Below, one piece after another: positions 26,365 through 33,766 of a DNA stretch of 44,651 bases. Position 1 is the stretch's first letter, and each line of letters begins with the position of its first letter. Source of the stretch: an uncultured Alphaproteobacteria bacterium (GTDB taxonomy: Bacteria; Pseudomonadota; Alphaproteobacteria; Rhodobacterales; Rhodobacteraceae); the NCBI GenBank assembly GCA_902531755.1, contig CACAFI010000012.1:1-44651 (forward strand). Reading direction: 5' to 3'. The notes beneath the pieces were generated by a model. The model worked only from the letters and a program-made list of their open reading frames with translations, was not told where the DNA came from and did no database searches. Position numbers and translations under genes: made by a program.

Positions 26365-27534
26365 CTACATCCGCTTGGCAACCTCTTCTAACATAACCTC
26401 AGTAGCACCGCCACCTATCGACTGAGCTCTAGCATCTCTCGTGAGTCTTTCTATGTCTGTTCCAGTCATGTATCCAGTTCCGCCGTGTAATTGCAAACAA
26501 GTGTACATAACTTCATTAACAAGCTCTCCACAAAGAACTTTAATCATTGATACTTCTTTTATCACGTCAATCCCAAGCCTCACTTTATTGGCAACTCCAT
26601 AAACCATATAGCGCGCAGCGGTCACTTTTGATTGGAGTTCAGCGAGTTTATGTCTAACCGTCTGTTTTTCCCATAACTTTCCACCAAAAGCATTTCTTTG
26701 TTTAACATAATCAACAGTGATATCTATGGCAGCTTGAGCCTCCCCCATAGCCATAGAGCCCATAACCAATCTCTCATTTTGAAAGTTTTGCATAATTGCG
26801 TAAAAGCCTCTATTAAGATCCCCCAGCACGTCAGCTTCCTCAACTTCACAGTCTTGAAAAAATAGCTCTGCAGTATCTGAACACCTCCAACCGTGCTTAT
26901 CTAACTGCTTATTTACAATTAGCCCAGGGTTATCTTTTCTGACAATAAACATCGTGATGTTGCCTGATTGCTGCAATCCATCACTAGTTTTTGCCGCAAC
27001 AAAATAGATATCGGCATGGACACCATTAGTAATAAAAATTTTTGATCCATTAATCAGATATTTATTTCCGACTTTTTGAGCTTTCGTTCGTATATTTTTT
27101 ACGTCAGATCCAGCGTGTGGTTCTGTCACTGCTACACAAGAAATTTTATTTCCTGAAACTATATCAGGAAGAAAGGTTTCCTTTTGCTCTATATTACCGG
27201 CATTTAATAAATGAACTGAAGCCATATCAGTATGCACTAAAGAAGCAATTGCAAAGCCAGAATATGTAGACTTGCCGAGTTCTTCGGCAAAAACCACACT
27301 TCCCCGAACATCCATTTCGGACCCACCATATTCGGTAGGGTAAGTAATGCCTAAAAACCCAAGAGCACCCATTTTTTTGAACACTTCCCTTGGTATAAAA
27401 CCCTTCTCTTCCCATTTTGTGGCTTCCGGTTTCACTTCAGTTTCTACGAATTTTTTTATTTGATCCTTTAAGATTATGTGTTCCTCTTCGAGAAATAATG
27501 TATCTTCAGACTGTTTAAAATTTATATCCTTCAT
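26365..27534 (-). CDS. acyl-CoA dehydrogenase
   Basis: 389 residues, the full three-domain fold. FAD-site motifs are AVTEPHAGSDV and INGSKIFITN, and the C-terminal LQLHGGTGYMTG is present. The position of the medium-chain enzyme's catalytic Glu376 (YEGT) is Gly here (IGGGATE), while a Glu at residue 254 (NERLV) matches the base position of the isovaleryl-CoA/long-chain type. So a branched or unusual acyl-CoA is plausible; the substrate is not determined. Its ATG overlaps the stop of a small membrane-protein gene (TGATG). Confidence 0.93.
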   Translation of the reverse strand: MKDINFKQSEDTLFLEEEHIILKDQIKKFVETEVKPEATKWEEKGFIPREVFKKMGALGFLGITYPTEYGGSEMDVRGSVVFAEELGKSTYSGFAIASLVHTDMASVHLLNAGNIEQKETFLPDIVSGNKISCVAVTEPHAGSDVKNIRTKAQKVGNKYLINGSKIFITNGVHADIYFVAAKTSDGLQQSGNITMFIVRKDNPGLIVNKQLDKHGWRCSDTAELFFQDCEVEEADVLGDLNRGFYAIMQNFQNERLVMGSMAMGEAQAAIDITVDYVKQRNAFGGKLWEKQTVRHKLAELQSKVTAARYMVYGVANKVRLGIDVIKEVSMIKVLCGELVNEVMYTCLQLHGGTGYMTGTDIERLTRDARAQSIGGGATEVMLEEVAKRM

Positions 27535-27695
27535 CAGCTATCTCCCCCTTTTGAGTTTTCTTTTTGACCCACAAATATTTTCTTAATCCTCAATAGCAAC
27601 ATAAAAACTTCAATTATTTTTTTAAAAAACCCAGATACAAGCCACCAAAGCACCAAAAACGATGCTCCGACTACTTTAAGCGCGAATCTAACCAT
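27534..27695 (-). CDS. small membrane protein (53 residues) coupled to the acyl-CoA dehydrogenase
   Basis: The frame reads MVRFALKVVGASFLVLWWLV, then SGFFKKIIEVFMLLLRIKKIFV and a polar end KGGDS. It has one strong membrane helix (about 5-24) and an amphipathic, Lys-rich second helix. An AAGGG ribosome site sits 6 bases before ATG 27695. The stop TGA shares its last base with the dehydrogenase ATG (TGATG), a classic re-initiation overlap. It is too short for routine ORF cut-offs and matches no family I know. It may anchor the dehydrogenase to the membrane or may only couple translation. Confidence 0.6.
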   Translation of the reverse strand: MVRFALKVVGASFLVLWWLVSGFFKKIIEVFMLLLRIKKIFVGQKENSKGGDS

Positions 27696-27744
27696 TTGGA
27701 ACCCTTGTTTAGTCTATAATAAACCACAACACGAGTAATTAAAC

Positions 27745-27770
27745 AAAAAAAGGCCGCACTAAATGCGGCC
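27745..27770 (-). terminator. rho-independent terminator (minus strand)
   Basis: On the minus strand, GGCCGCA (27764-27770) and TGCGGCC (27752-27758) form a perfect 7-bp GC-rich stem with a 5-base loop. Seven T residues (complement of 27745-27751) follow directly. It would end transcripts coming from the serine-hydrolase gene or from the RNA candidate here, before the small membrane protein and acyl-CoA dehydrogenase. Confidence 0.78.
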
Positions 27771-27783
27771 CAGTGAAGGGAGG

Positions 27784-27819
27784 AGTGCTGCCTCTCTTGC
27801 TTGCAGCACTATCTTTTTT
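27784..27819 (+). terminator. hairpin with T-run on plus strand
   Basis: The perfect 8-bp stem AGTGCTGC (27784-27791) and GCAGCACT (27803-27810) with an 11-base loop is followed by ATCTTTTTT. It could terminate plus-strand transcription; no plus-strand gene is close upstream, so it may belong to a small RNA. Confidence 0.45.
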
Positions 27820-27831
27820 ACTGCTAAGTCA

Positions 27832-27860
27832 TTGCAATCGCAATATGCATTTTTGCAAAA
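27832..27860. promoter_or_regulatory. cluster of TGCA-type palindromes
   Basis: TTGC-N4-GCAA (27832-27843), ATGCAT (27845-27850) and TTTTGCAAAA (27851-27860) stand side by side just past the end of the serine-hydrolase gene. TGC-rich dyads of this kind resemble the operators reported for the alphaproteobacterial regulator PhaR (CTGC-N3-GCAG type), though the match is imperfect. On the minus strand they lie directly before the two-hairpin RNA candidate and could control it. Confidence 0.35.
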
Positions 27861-27871
27861 CCGTTATGCTG

Positions 27872-29062
27872 TCACTGCAAGGACTGGTTAACTAATTTTT
27901 TAAGCTCTTTTCTATTTGGGTAAGAAGCAGACGGCAATAATTGAGTCATAAAAATAGCCGTATACCTTTTTTCAAAGTCAATCCAAAAATAATTGCTAGC
28001 CATGCCGCCCCAACCGAAATCCCCAATATTACTAATGAATTCTGGGTTTGGGTTAGTAATTACGCTACCTGCCAGGCTATGTCCCATGCCTTTGGTTGGC
28101 ATCTGTGCAAAAGTTTCTACTCCAATTGATGCTATATCTCGATCTAATGAATTTACTCTAATCTTATCTATAACATCGTCTTCAAAGATCCTTGTGTTTT
28201 TGTATTTCCCACCGTTGAGCAAAATAATTGCAAATTTGAGATAGTCACGACCGGTAGATAAAAGCCCTGATCCCCCAGAGAAATTTGTCACTTGATCTTT
28301 TTTATAATTAAAATTTTCATATTGATTAACAAGAGGGAAGAAATTTTCATGCATCTCATGGTAAAAAAAACAATCGGTAAAACGATTAACTTTTTTTTCT
28401 GGCAGAAAAAATTGAGTATCTTTCATATCCAACTGTTCTAATAAATTCTCATTTATATAAACATCCAGAGGCTTACCAGAAATTATCTCAATTAATCGCC
28501 CAGCAAGATCAATCCCGACCGAATAATTCCATTTTGTTCCGGGCTTGAAAGCTAAAGGTAGGCTGGACACCTTTTCAGCAAATACCGAAAGATTATTATT
28601 ATCAGGGGTAGCCGTAAGATTTTGCTTTAAATATTCTCTTCCGATTAAATCATCATTAAAAAAATAAGATAATCCCGAAGTATGATTAAGTAATTGGTAA
28701 ATAGACGGTGCTTTTGTCTTTTCTATTTCTGTTACGTTTTTTGCATTTTTGATGAGAGCAAAACAATTGGAGTAATTATCAAAATAACAATCTAATGTAT
28801 CTTCGAGATTTATCTTTTTGTCGTGAAGCAATTGAAGCAAACAAGCAGAAACAATTGCCTTCGTCATAGAAAAAATTCTTACTATGGACAGCGAATTAAA
28901 TTCTTTTGTTTTTTCTCTGTCGGCATGACCGCTAGCAATGTCTAGAAGCGTATTACCCTCTATATCTGCTATGCTTAAAGAACAACCATTGAACTTATTT
29001 TTCTTAACATAACCATCCATCCATTCTTTAAGTTTTTTACCATTTAAATTCAATTTAGTCAT
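27872..29062 (-). CDS. serine hydrolase of the beta-lactamase/esterase (class C-like) family
   Basis: 396 residues from ATG 29062, chosen because AGGA lies 8 bases before it; a longer frame from 29119 runs up against the upstream gene. The catalytic SxxK is S65-M-T-K68 (IFSMTKAI), and the tyrosine motif is WNYSVGID. No cleavable signal peptide is visible, so it is probably cytoplasmic and an esterase or peptidase-like enzyme. It need not be a true beta-lactamase. It follows an MFS exporter gene of the Bcr/CflA type by 57 bases. Confidence 0.85.
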   Translation of the reverse strand: MTKLNLNGKKLKEWMDGYVKKNKFNGCSLSIADIEGNTLLDIASGHADREKTKEFNSLSIVRIFSMTKAIVSACLLQLLHDKKINLEDTLDCYFDNYSNCFALIKNAKNVTEIEKTKAPSIYQLLNHTSGLSYFFNDDLIGREYLKQNLTATPDNNNLSVFAEKVSSLPLAFKPGTKWNYSVGIDLAGRLIEIISGKPLDVYINENLLEQLDMKDTQFFLPEKKVNRFTDCFFYHEMHENFFPLVNQYENFNYKKDQVTNFSGGSGLLSTGRDYLKFAIILLNGGKYKNTRIFEDDVIDKIRVNSLDRDIASIGVETFAQMPTKGMGHSLAGSVITNPNPEFISNIGDFGWGGMASNYFWIDFEKRYTAIFMTQLLPSASYPNRKELKKLVNQSLQ

Positions 29063-29119
29063 TGGTTTTTTCCTGTTAGATTTTATATATATTCCCTGTA
29101 CATCTGCATCGCAAACCAA

Positions 29120-30316
29120 TTAATTTTTAGATTTCAAGATCTTTGACCAGGGACCTCCACGGAAACAACATAGTATAGAAAATATACTAAGAATTAAAAG
29201 AATAGTTAACGCAAGCCAAAATTGTTTATCTCCCCCTATAAATACTATCAAACTTCCTAAAATTGCACCGCAAAACATTTGCATAGCACCTAAAAGTCCA
29301 CTTGCGGAGGCGACGCATTTTTGCTCCACAGATGACAGTGCTAAAACTAAAACATTTGCTAAAATAAGCCCATTGCCTAATCCGAACATAAAACAGGCCC
29401 AAGCAAGTGTTAAAGGAGTGCTAATTAGTGGTATTTCAGACAAAAACATCAAAGCAATAGATAAGAAACACCAAGAACACCCTACAAGAGAAAAACGTTC
29501 TAGGCCTAGCCAGCTTGAGTACCTATTACTAACAATATTTCCAATTATATAACCTATGCTGGTTAAAGAAAACCAGAGCCCAAACTCGGTCGGCGAGGCC
29601 CCTAAGCGTTCGAATTGGTAAGGCATAAAACCGGCCATTGAAAAGAAAAAAGCGGCCTGAATGGATGAGACACCAGCAAAATAAAGAAAAGATCTTTGGC
29701 CAAATAAGTATCTAAAATCAAGAAATGTTGTTCTGAAAGTCAGTCTCTTACTTTTATTTTTAATTGTTTCTGGCGAATATGCATAATTAAGTAAAAAAAC
29801 AACACCACCAAAGATAAATAAAGTTAAAAAGTTTATTTGCCATCCATAATTTTCACCAATCAATCCACCAAAGGCAGTACTAAGGATAGGAAAAATAGCC
29901 ATAAAAGCTAGTAAGGTCGACATTTTAGCTGCCGCTTTTTTTACTCCATAGCTTTCAGTCAACATTACTCTTGGCATTGAAAGACAAGCCGCTGCGCCAA
30001 TTCCCTGCAAAAATCTAAAAAATATAAAAACTTCAAAAGCTAAATTTAAAGATGCTAAAATCCCACCCAATGAAAAAAGAGTAGCTCCGATTATTAACAC
30101 ATTACGTCTTCCAATAAAATCGGACAAAGGCCCCCAAAAGATCTGAGAAATACAAATGGCGACAAGATAAATAGTTATTGTCAACTGAATTTCATTAGAA
30201 CTAACGTTGTAATGATTTTTTATTAATAGAATTATAGGACTGATGAAAGCTAGGCCAGTTACAGAGGCTGCAGAGGCTGTGGAGAGAGCGATAACTGAGG
30301 GATTTTTTGTTTGCAA
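29120..30316 (-). CDS. MFS transporter, Bcr/CflA drug-efflux type
   Basis: 398 residues with twelve hydrophobic segments. Motif A (GPLSDFIGRRNVL) follows TM2, and FLQGIGAAACLSMPRVM in TM4 fits the Bcr/CflA branch of drug:H+ antiporters. Its substrate is unknown. The serine hydrolase downstream on the same strand could act on the same class of compound. A poorly conserved 75-base gap separates it from the phosphodiesterase gene upstream. Confidence 0.87.
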   Translation of the reverse strand: MQTKNPSVIALSTASAASVTGLAFISPIILLIKNHYNVSSNEIQLTITIYLVAICISQIFWGPLSDFIGRRNVLIIGATLFSLGGILASLNLAFEVFIFFRFLQGIGAAACLSMPRVMLTESYGVKKAAAKMSTLLAFMAIFPILSTAFGGLIGENYGWQINFLTLFIFGGVVFLLNYAYSPETIKNKSKRLTFRTTFLDFRYLFGQRSFLYFAGVSSIQAAFFFSMAGFMPYQFERLGASPTEFGLWFSLTSIGYIIGNIVSNRYSSWLGLERFSLVGCSWCFLSIALMFLSEIPLISTPLTLAWACFMFGLGNGLILANVLVLALSSVEQKCVASASGLLGAMQMFCGAILGSLIVFIGGDKQFWLALTILLILSIFSILCCFRGGPWSKILKSKN

Positions 30317-30391
30317 AATATTTTTTCTTTTAGATTTATTATGATTTTAGAGAGTGCAACAATTTAACTATTTTGGTGTGGATTAGGACAT

Positions 30392-31192
30392 TTAATTAAT
30401 TAAAAAGGGATCTAAAACTATTTTCTTATCGACAACTTTATATTCCTTTGTCACATCTAGGAGAGTTCGACAATTATCAGTCATTATTCCATCCACTCCC
30501 ATTCCAATAAGATTCTTCATCTCGTTTCTCTCATTAATGGTCCAAACATGTACCTTTATTCCATTTTTTTTGCAGTAGTCTAATAATTTTTTGGATACAA
30601 GTTTATAGCCCAAATAGCTTTTAGGAATCTGAAGATAGCTAGCATTGTATTTAGCCTCTTTATTGAATTTGATGTCCAAGACCAGCCAGAACACTTCCAA
30701 TCGACTAAAAGAGGTAGGTAGATCTCTTCTCAAAAACTCCCTTATATAATTTATCGTTTTATGGCTAAAGGAGCCCAAACAAAGGTTTTGAAAGGATTTG
30801 TCACTATTGATAAGGTTTACAAGGGCTTTAGCAGCATTTATATTTTTAGCATCAAGGTTAAAGGTGACATCACAAAAATTTCGTAGCAATAAATCAAGCC
30901 TGGGAATCCTATGTTTTCCGCTAATTAATATTTGATCTAAATCATCTGAGTTTAGCTGATCAATATTAATATTAATTCCAACAACCCTTTTTAAATTATT
31001 ATCATGAATGGCATATAGAACTCCATCCTTGGAAATTTGCACATCTGTTTCGAGCCATCTATACCCTAGCGCATAGGCATCAGCGAAAGCTTCAAAGGTA
31101 TTTTCAAAAGCTACCTCAGTGCCCCCTCTATGAGCTATTGGTGTAAAAATATGCTTGCACATTTGAATTTTTTTTATTTTTATCTTTTTCAT
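30392..31192 (-). CDS. glycerophosphodiester phosphodiesterase
   Basis: 266 residues, one GDPD TIM barrel. It shows IAHRGGTEVAFENTFEAF with the first catalytic His and Arg, WLETDVQISKDGVLYAIHD with the metal-binding Glu-x-Asp and second catalytic His, and VHVWTINE near the end. It releases sn-glycerol-3-phosphate from glycerophosphodiesters, often for phosphate or carbon scavenging. No signal peptide is seen, so it should be cytoplasmic. ATG 31162 (MCKHIF) is an alternative start and fits the family better; neither has a clear ribosome site. Confidence 0.9.
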   Translation of the reverse strand: MKKIKIKKIQMCKHIFTPIAHRGGTEVAFENTFEAFADAYALGYRWLETDVQISKDGVLYAIHDNNLKRVVGININIDQLNSDDLDQILISGKHRIPRLDLLLRNFCDVTFNLDAKNINAAKALVNLINSDKSFQNLCLGSFSHKTINYIREFLRRDLPTSFSRLEVFWLVLDIKFNKEAKYNASYLQIPKSYLGYKLVSKKLLDYCKKNGIKVHVWTINERNEMKNLIGMGVDGIMTDNCRTLLDVTKEYKVVDKKIVLDPFLIN

Positions 31193-31229
31193 ATTCGATA
31201 GTAATACAAAAATGAGTAGATGTTAAAAG

Positions 31230-31682
31230 ATGACAGACCCTTCAAAGATTAGATACGCTAAAATACAAGAAAGACTTGAACCATGCGTTACCGAGCTAAA
31301 CATAAAAAACAAAACTATTAAAACCGATTGGTATATACCTATTGAGTTTTGTCATACCAAGGGAACAATAGCGCATGGAGGAACTGTTTCCTTTATCTTG
31401 GACGCTTCGATGTTTTTTGTGGTTGATCTTATCCATAAAGGCTTTACTACCGGGCTAACTTTAGGATTAAATATACAATATTTAAACCTGTGCCGACCTG
31501 GCAAGGTAACAACAGAAGCTTCCATCCTTCGCGAGGGAAAGAATTTTGCATTTACCCAATGCCAATTGATCCAAAATAACATCACTGTATCTTCGGGAAC
31601 TCAGCAAATGTCCCTTTACCACAATGATGTAGCTCAAGATAGCTCATGGTTCACGCCAAAACCTTACAAAGTGATTGATTAG
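31230..31682 (+). CDS. PaaI-like hotdog-fold thioesterase
   Basis: 150 residues. The AHGGTVSFILDASM segment is the hotdog helix with the conserved HGG and acidic residue of PaaI/acyl-CoA thioesterases. Beta strands follow (GLTLGLNIQYLNLCRPG, then TEASILREGKNFAFTQCQL). It should hydrolyse an acyl- or aryl-CoA. Its stop overlaps the stop of the convergent SDR gene by four bases. The only other thioesterase in the window (41850) is similar in type but not adjacent. Confidence 0.85.
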   Translation: MTDPSKIRYAKIQERLEPCVTELNIKNKTIKTDWYIPIEFCHTKGTIAHGGTVSFILDASMFFVVDLIHKGFTTGLTLGLNIQYLNLCRPGKVTTEASILREGKNFAFTQCQLIQNNITVSSGTQQMSLYHNDVAQDSSWFTPKPYKVID

Positions 31683-32485
31683 ATACTGTTAGCTATGTTT
31701 CTTGGCGTGTTCCACCAAGGATCATCATTGTAGGCTCTAAGATCAACTTCATGCGTCCAAGCTGATCTATGTTGATCAGCAAGATGATAATATGTCTCAG
31801 CTATTTTATCAGGCAATAACAAACCGTCTTTTTCTAAACCCTTTTCGTTTCGCAATGCTTGATAGGCTTCTTCACCCAGCATTTTTCCTAGCGTATCGGG
31901 CGCATCTACAGCTCCATCAATTATAATATGGGTTGTATGAATTCCTTTACTGGAAAACTCAGCGTTTAGGGTCTGGCACAGCATGCGCCGTCCTCCCATA
32001 GAAGCGGCATGAGAATGTTGCCCCTTATTGCCCCTGACGGCTGCTGTAGATGACGTCACTAAAAGAGTGCCCCTACCCCTTTTTTCCATATAGGGAAAAA
32101 GCTTCTTGGCTGTACGAAAAAGTGCTAGTGTAGCCATTCTCCACCCTCGTTCAAATACCTTATCAGAAGTTTCAAATAGCGATCTGTTACCTATCTGAGA
32201 TCCTAAATTAAAAACTGCTACGCCAATCGGGCCGATACTCTCTTCGACTTTTTCAATAAGATTTTCTATGGAATTTTCTTCAATTGCATTGATTAAAAAT
32301 CCGGTTGCATTACCGCCTTCCTTCTCAATAACTTTTACTGAATTCTCTAAACCTTCTTGATTAGTCCTCCTTGAAATCACTGCATGGTAACCAGAAATTG
32401 CAAATTTTTTCGCGACATTCACGCCAATCCCAGCTCCAGCACCAATGACTAAACACACTTTTTTTTCTTGCATTTTTTTCACCAA
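31679..32485 (-). CDS. SDR-family protein lacking the usual Tyr-Lys active site
   Basis: 268 residues, Rossmann fold with the cofactor loop GAGAGIG (15-21), an NLGS segment in place of NAG, and the serine region LLVTSSTAA (141-149). At the place of the YxxxK dyad it has H159 and M163 (QHSHAASMGGRRML), although S146 is present at the normal distance. So classical hydride-transfer chemistry is doubtful, or His replaces Tyr. It has an extended C-terminus, DLRAYNDDPWW. It may start at Met5. It is divergent from an MFS transporter 109 bases away. Confidence 0.85.
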   Translation of the reverse strand: MVKKMQEKKVCLVIGAGAGIGVNVAKKFAISGYHAVISRRTNQEGLENSVKVIEKEGGNATGFLINAIEENSIENLIEKVEESIGPIGVAVFNLGSQIGNRSLFETSDKVFERGWRMATLALFRTAKKLFPYMEKRGRGTLLVTSSTAAVRGNKGQHSHAASMGGRRMLCQTLNAEFSSKGIHTTHIIIDGAVDAPDTLGKMLGEEAYQALRNEKGLEKDGLLLPDKIAETYYHLADQHRSAWTHEVDLRAYNDDPWWNTPRNIANSI

Positions 32486-32594
32486 AACATCAAATAGAAT
32501 AATAGCGTTTTATTTTAACACTCTCTCTGGCATCATCAATAAATAAAATAAAATCAAACGTACTGAGTCTTTTTCTGATAGGTCTGATTTAGAA

Positions 32595-33758
32595 ATGATA
32601 AAAAAAGTAAACGTAGTTGTAGGCTCATTCGTTACGCAGTTCATAATCGTTGGAATGTTATTCACCTATGGCATACTTATGACAGAACTAGAAAAAGAGT
32701 TCGGTTGGTCAAGAACAGTTCTTTCATCAATTGGAGCTGCAGGTTGGCTTGCGTGGGGTATCCTTGCGATACCAGGAGGATATTTAAATGACCAACTTGG
32801 GCCAAGAATTGTATTGGGAGTAAATGGATTCATTTTTGGGATAGGTTTCATCCTTTTTTCTAAATCCAGTGAGGTCTGGCATTTATTTTTGATATTTATT
32901 TTCTTTATTGGGACTGGACTTAGTACTCACGATATATCGACATTATCAACAATTGCAAAATGGTTTGAGTCCAAAAGAGGACTAATGACTTCTATTGCCA
33001 AAATAGGAACTGCAATGGGACAAATGGTAATGCCTCCTCTTATAGCATTTTTAATAATTAGCTTTGGGTGGCGCACGGCTACATTTTATCTTGGCATTGC
33101 AGCAAGCATCGGATTAGTATTTGCCGCATCACTAATGTCAGCTCCAAATGCTTCAAGCAGAAAATTAGATAGTGAAGAAACTTCTTTTGAGCTTTTGGAC
33201 AAAAAAGTTTTTAACCTTTTAGCTTTTTGTCAGTTTTGTATTTTCTTCGCTATGTTCACAACTATGACTCACATTGCAGCACATGGTTTAAATGTAGGAT
33301 TATCTCTAAAGGATAGTGCTTTACTACTATCAATAATAGGTTTTTCAAGTATTTTTGGAAGACTTTCTATTGGCGTTTTGGCAGATATACTGGGGGGCAA
33401 AAAAACATATATACTTTGCCTATTTCCTATGACTATCGCCTTGGTCACTATACCTTTCACAGAAAATATCCTCTTTATTTATATTCTCCTTTGTTTATAT
33501 GGGTTCTCACACGGTGGGCACTTTACAATAGCTCCTTTTATTATAGCTGAAAACTTTGGTCTAAAAAATCTTGGTGCTATCTTTGGAAAGATAACATTTT
33601 TTGGTGCAATAGGCTCAGTAACAGGACCAATTGTAGCAGGGGCTATATTTGATTTTACCCAGAGTTACTATTATGCATTTTTATTATTAGGAGCGTTGGC
33701 TCTTATATCGATATTTTCACTAACTTATTTGCCAAACAATCAAAGAAAATCAAGTTGA
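32595..33758 (+). CDS. MFS transporter, monocarboxylate/OFA-like
   Basis: 387 residues, twelve helices. The N-terminus GSFVTQFIIVGMLFTYGILM followed by EFGWSRTVLSSIG is typical of the MCT/OFA branch (monocarboxylate, oxalate:formate antiporter relatives), as is GYLNDQLGPRIVL after TM2. It probably moves a small organic acid with or against protons. It is divergent from the SDR gene and its end lies 8 bases from the convergent waaA gene. Confidence 0.85.
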   Translation: MIKKVNVVVGSFVTQFIIVGMLFTYGILMTELEKEFGWSRTVLSSIGAAGWLAWGILAIPGGYLNDQLGPRIVLGVNGFIFGIGFILFSKSSEVWHLFLIFIFFIGTGLSTHDISTLSTIAKWFESKRGLMTSIAKIGTAMGQMVMPPLIAFLIISFGWRTATFYLGIAASIGLVFAASLMSAPNASSRKLDSEETSFELLDKKVFNLLAFCQFCIFFAMFTTMTHIAAHGLNVGLSLKDSALLLSIIGFSSIFGRLSIGVLADILGGKKTYILCLFPMTIALVTIPFTENILFIYILLCLYGFSHGGHFTIAPFIIAENFGLKNLGAIFGKITFFGAIGSVTGPIVAGAIFDFTQSYYYAFLLLGALALISIFSLTYLPNNQRKSS

Positions 33759-33766
33759 TTTCGAGG

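Larger units (their letters stand above)
27745..27819. ncRNA. candidate two-hairpin small RNA or structured 3' UTR (strand uncertain)
   Basis: Two perfect stems lie 13 bases apart: GGCCGCA/TGCGGCC (27752-27770) and AGTGCTGC/GCAGCACT (27784-27810, 11-base loop). Minus-strand reading: the 8-bp hairpin, then single-stranded CCTCCCTTCACT (anti-Shine-Dalgarno-like), then the terminator hairpin with seven Ts. Plus-strand reading: the second hairpin is followed by ATCTTTTTT (27811-27819), and TATAAT stands at 27715-27720, which would give an RNA of about 90 bases. The minus reading has the stronger terminator and contains CCUCCC, a feature of alphaproteobacterial sRNAs. No open frame with a proper ribosome site is present. 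Confidence 0.45.

Noticed and set aside
27787-27897. 36-codon GTG-start frame with a hydrophobic start across the second hairpin
   Set aside because: The GGGAGG motif is only one or two bases from the GTG, too close for a ribosome site, and the frame overlaps the end of the serine hydrolase on the other strand.
27872-29062. Reading the serine hydrolase as an antibiotic-resistance beta-lactamase
   Set aside because: No signal peptide and only the general SxxK/YSx motifs; an esterase or peptidase-like role is more likely.
29063-29119. N-terminal extension of the serine hydrolase to 29119
   Set aside because: It fills the gap up to the MFS gene, and ATG 29062 has an AGGA site; the added residues look like noncoding leader.
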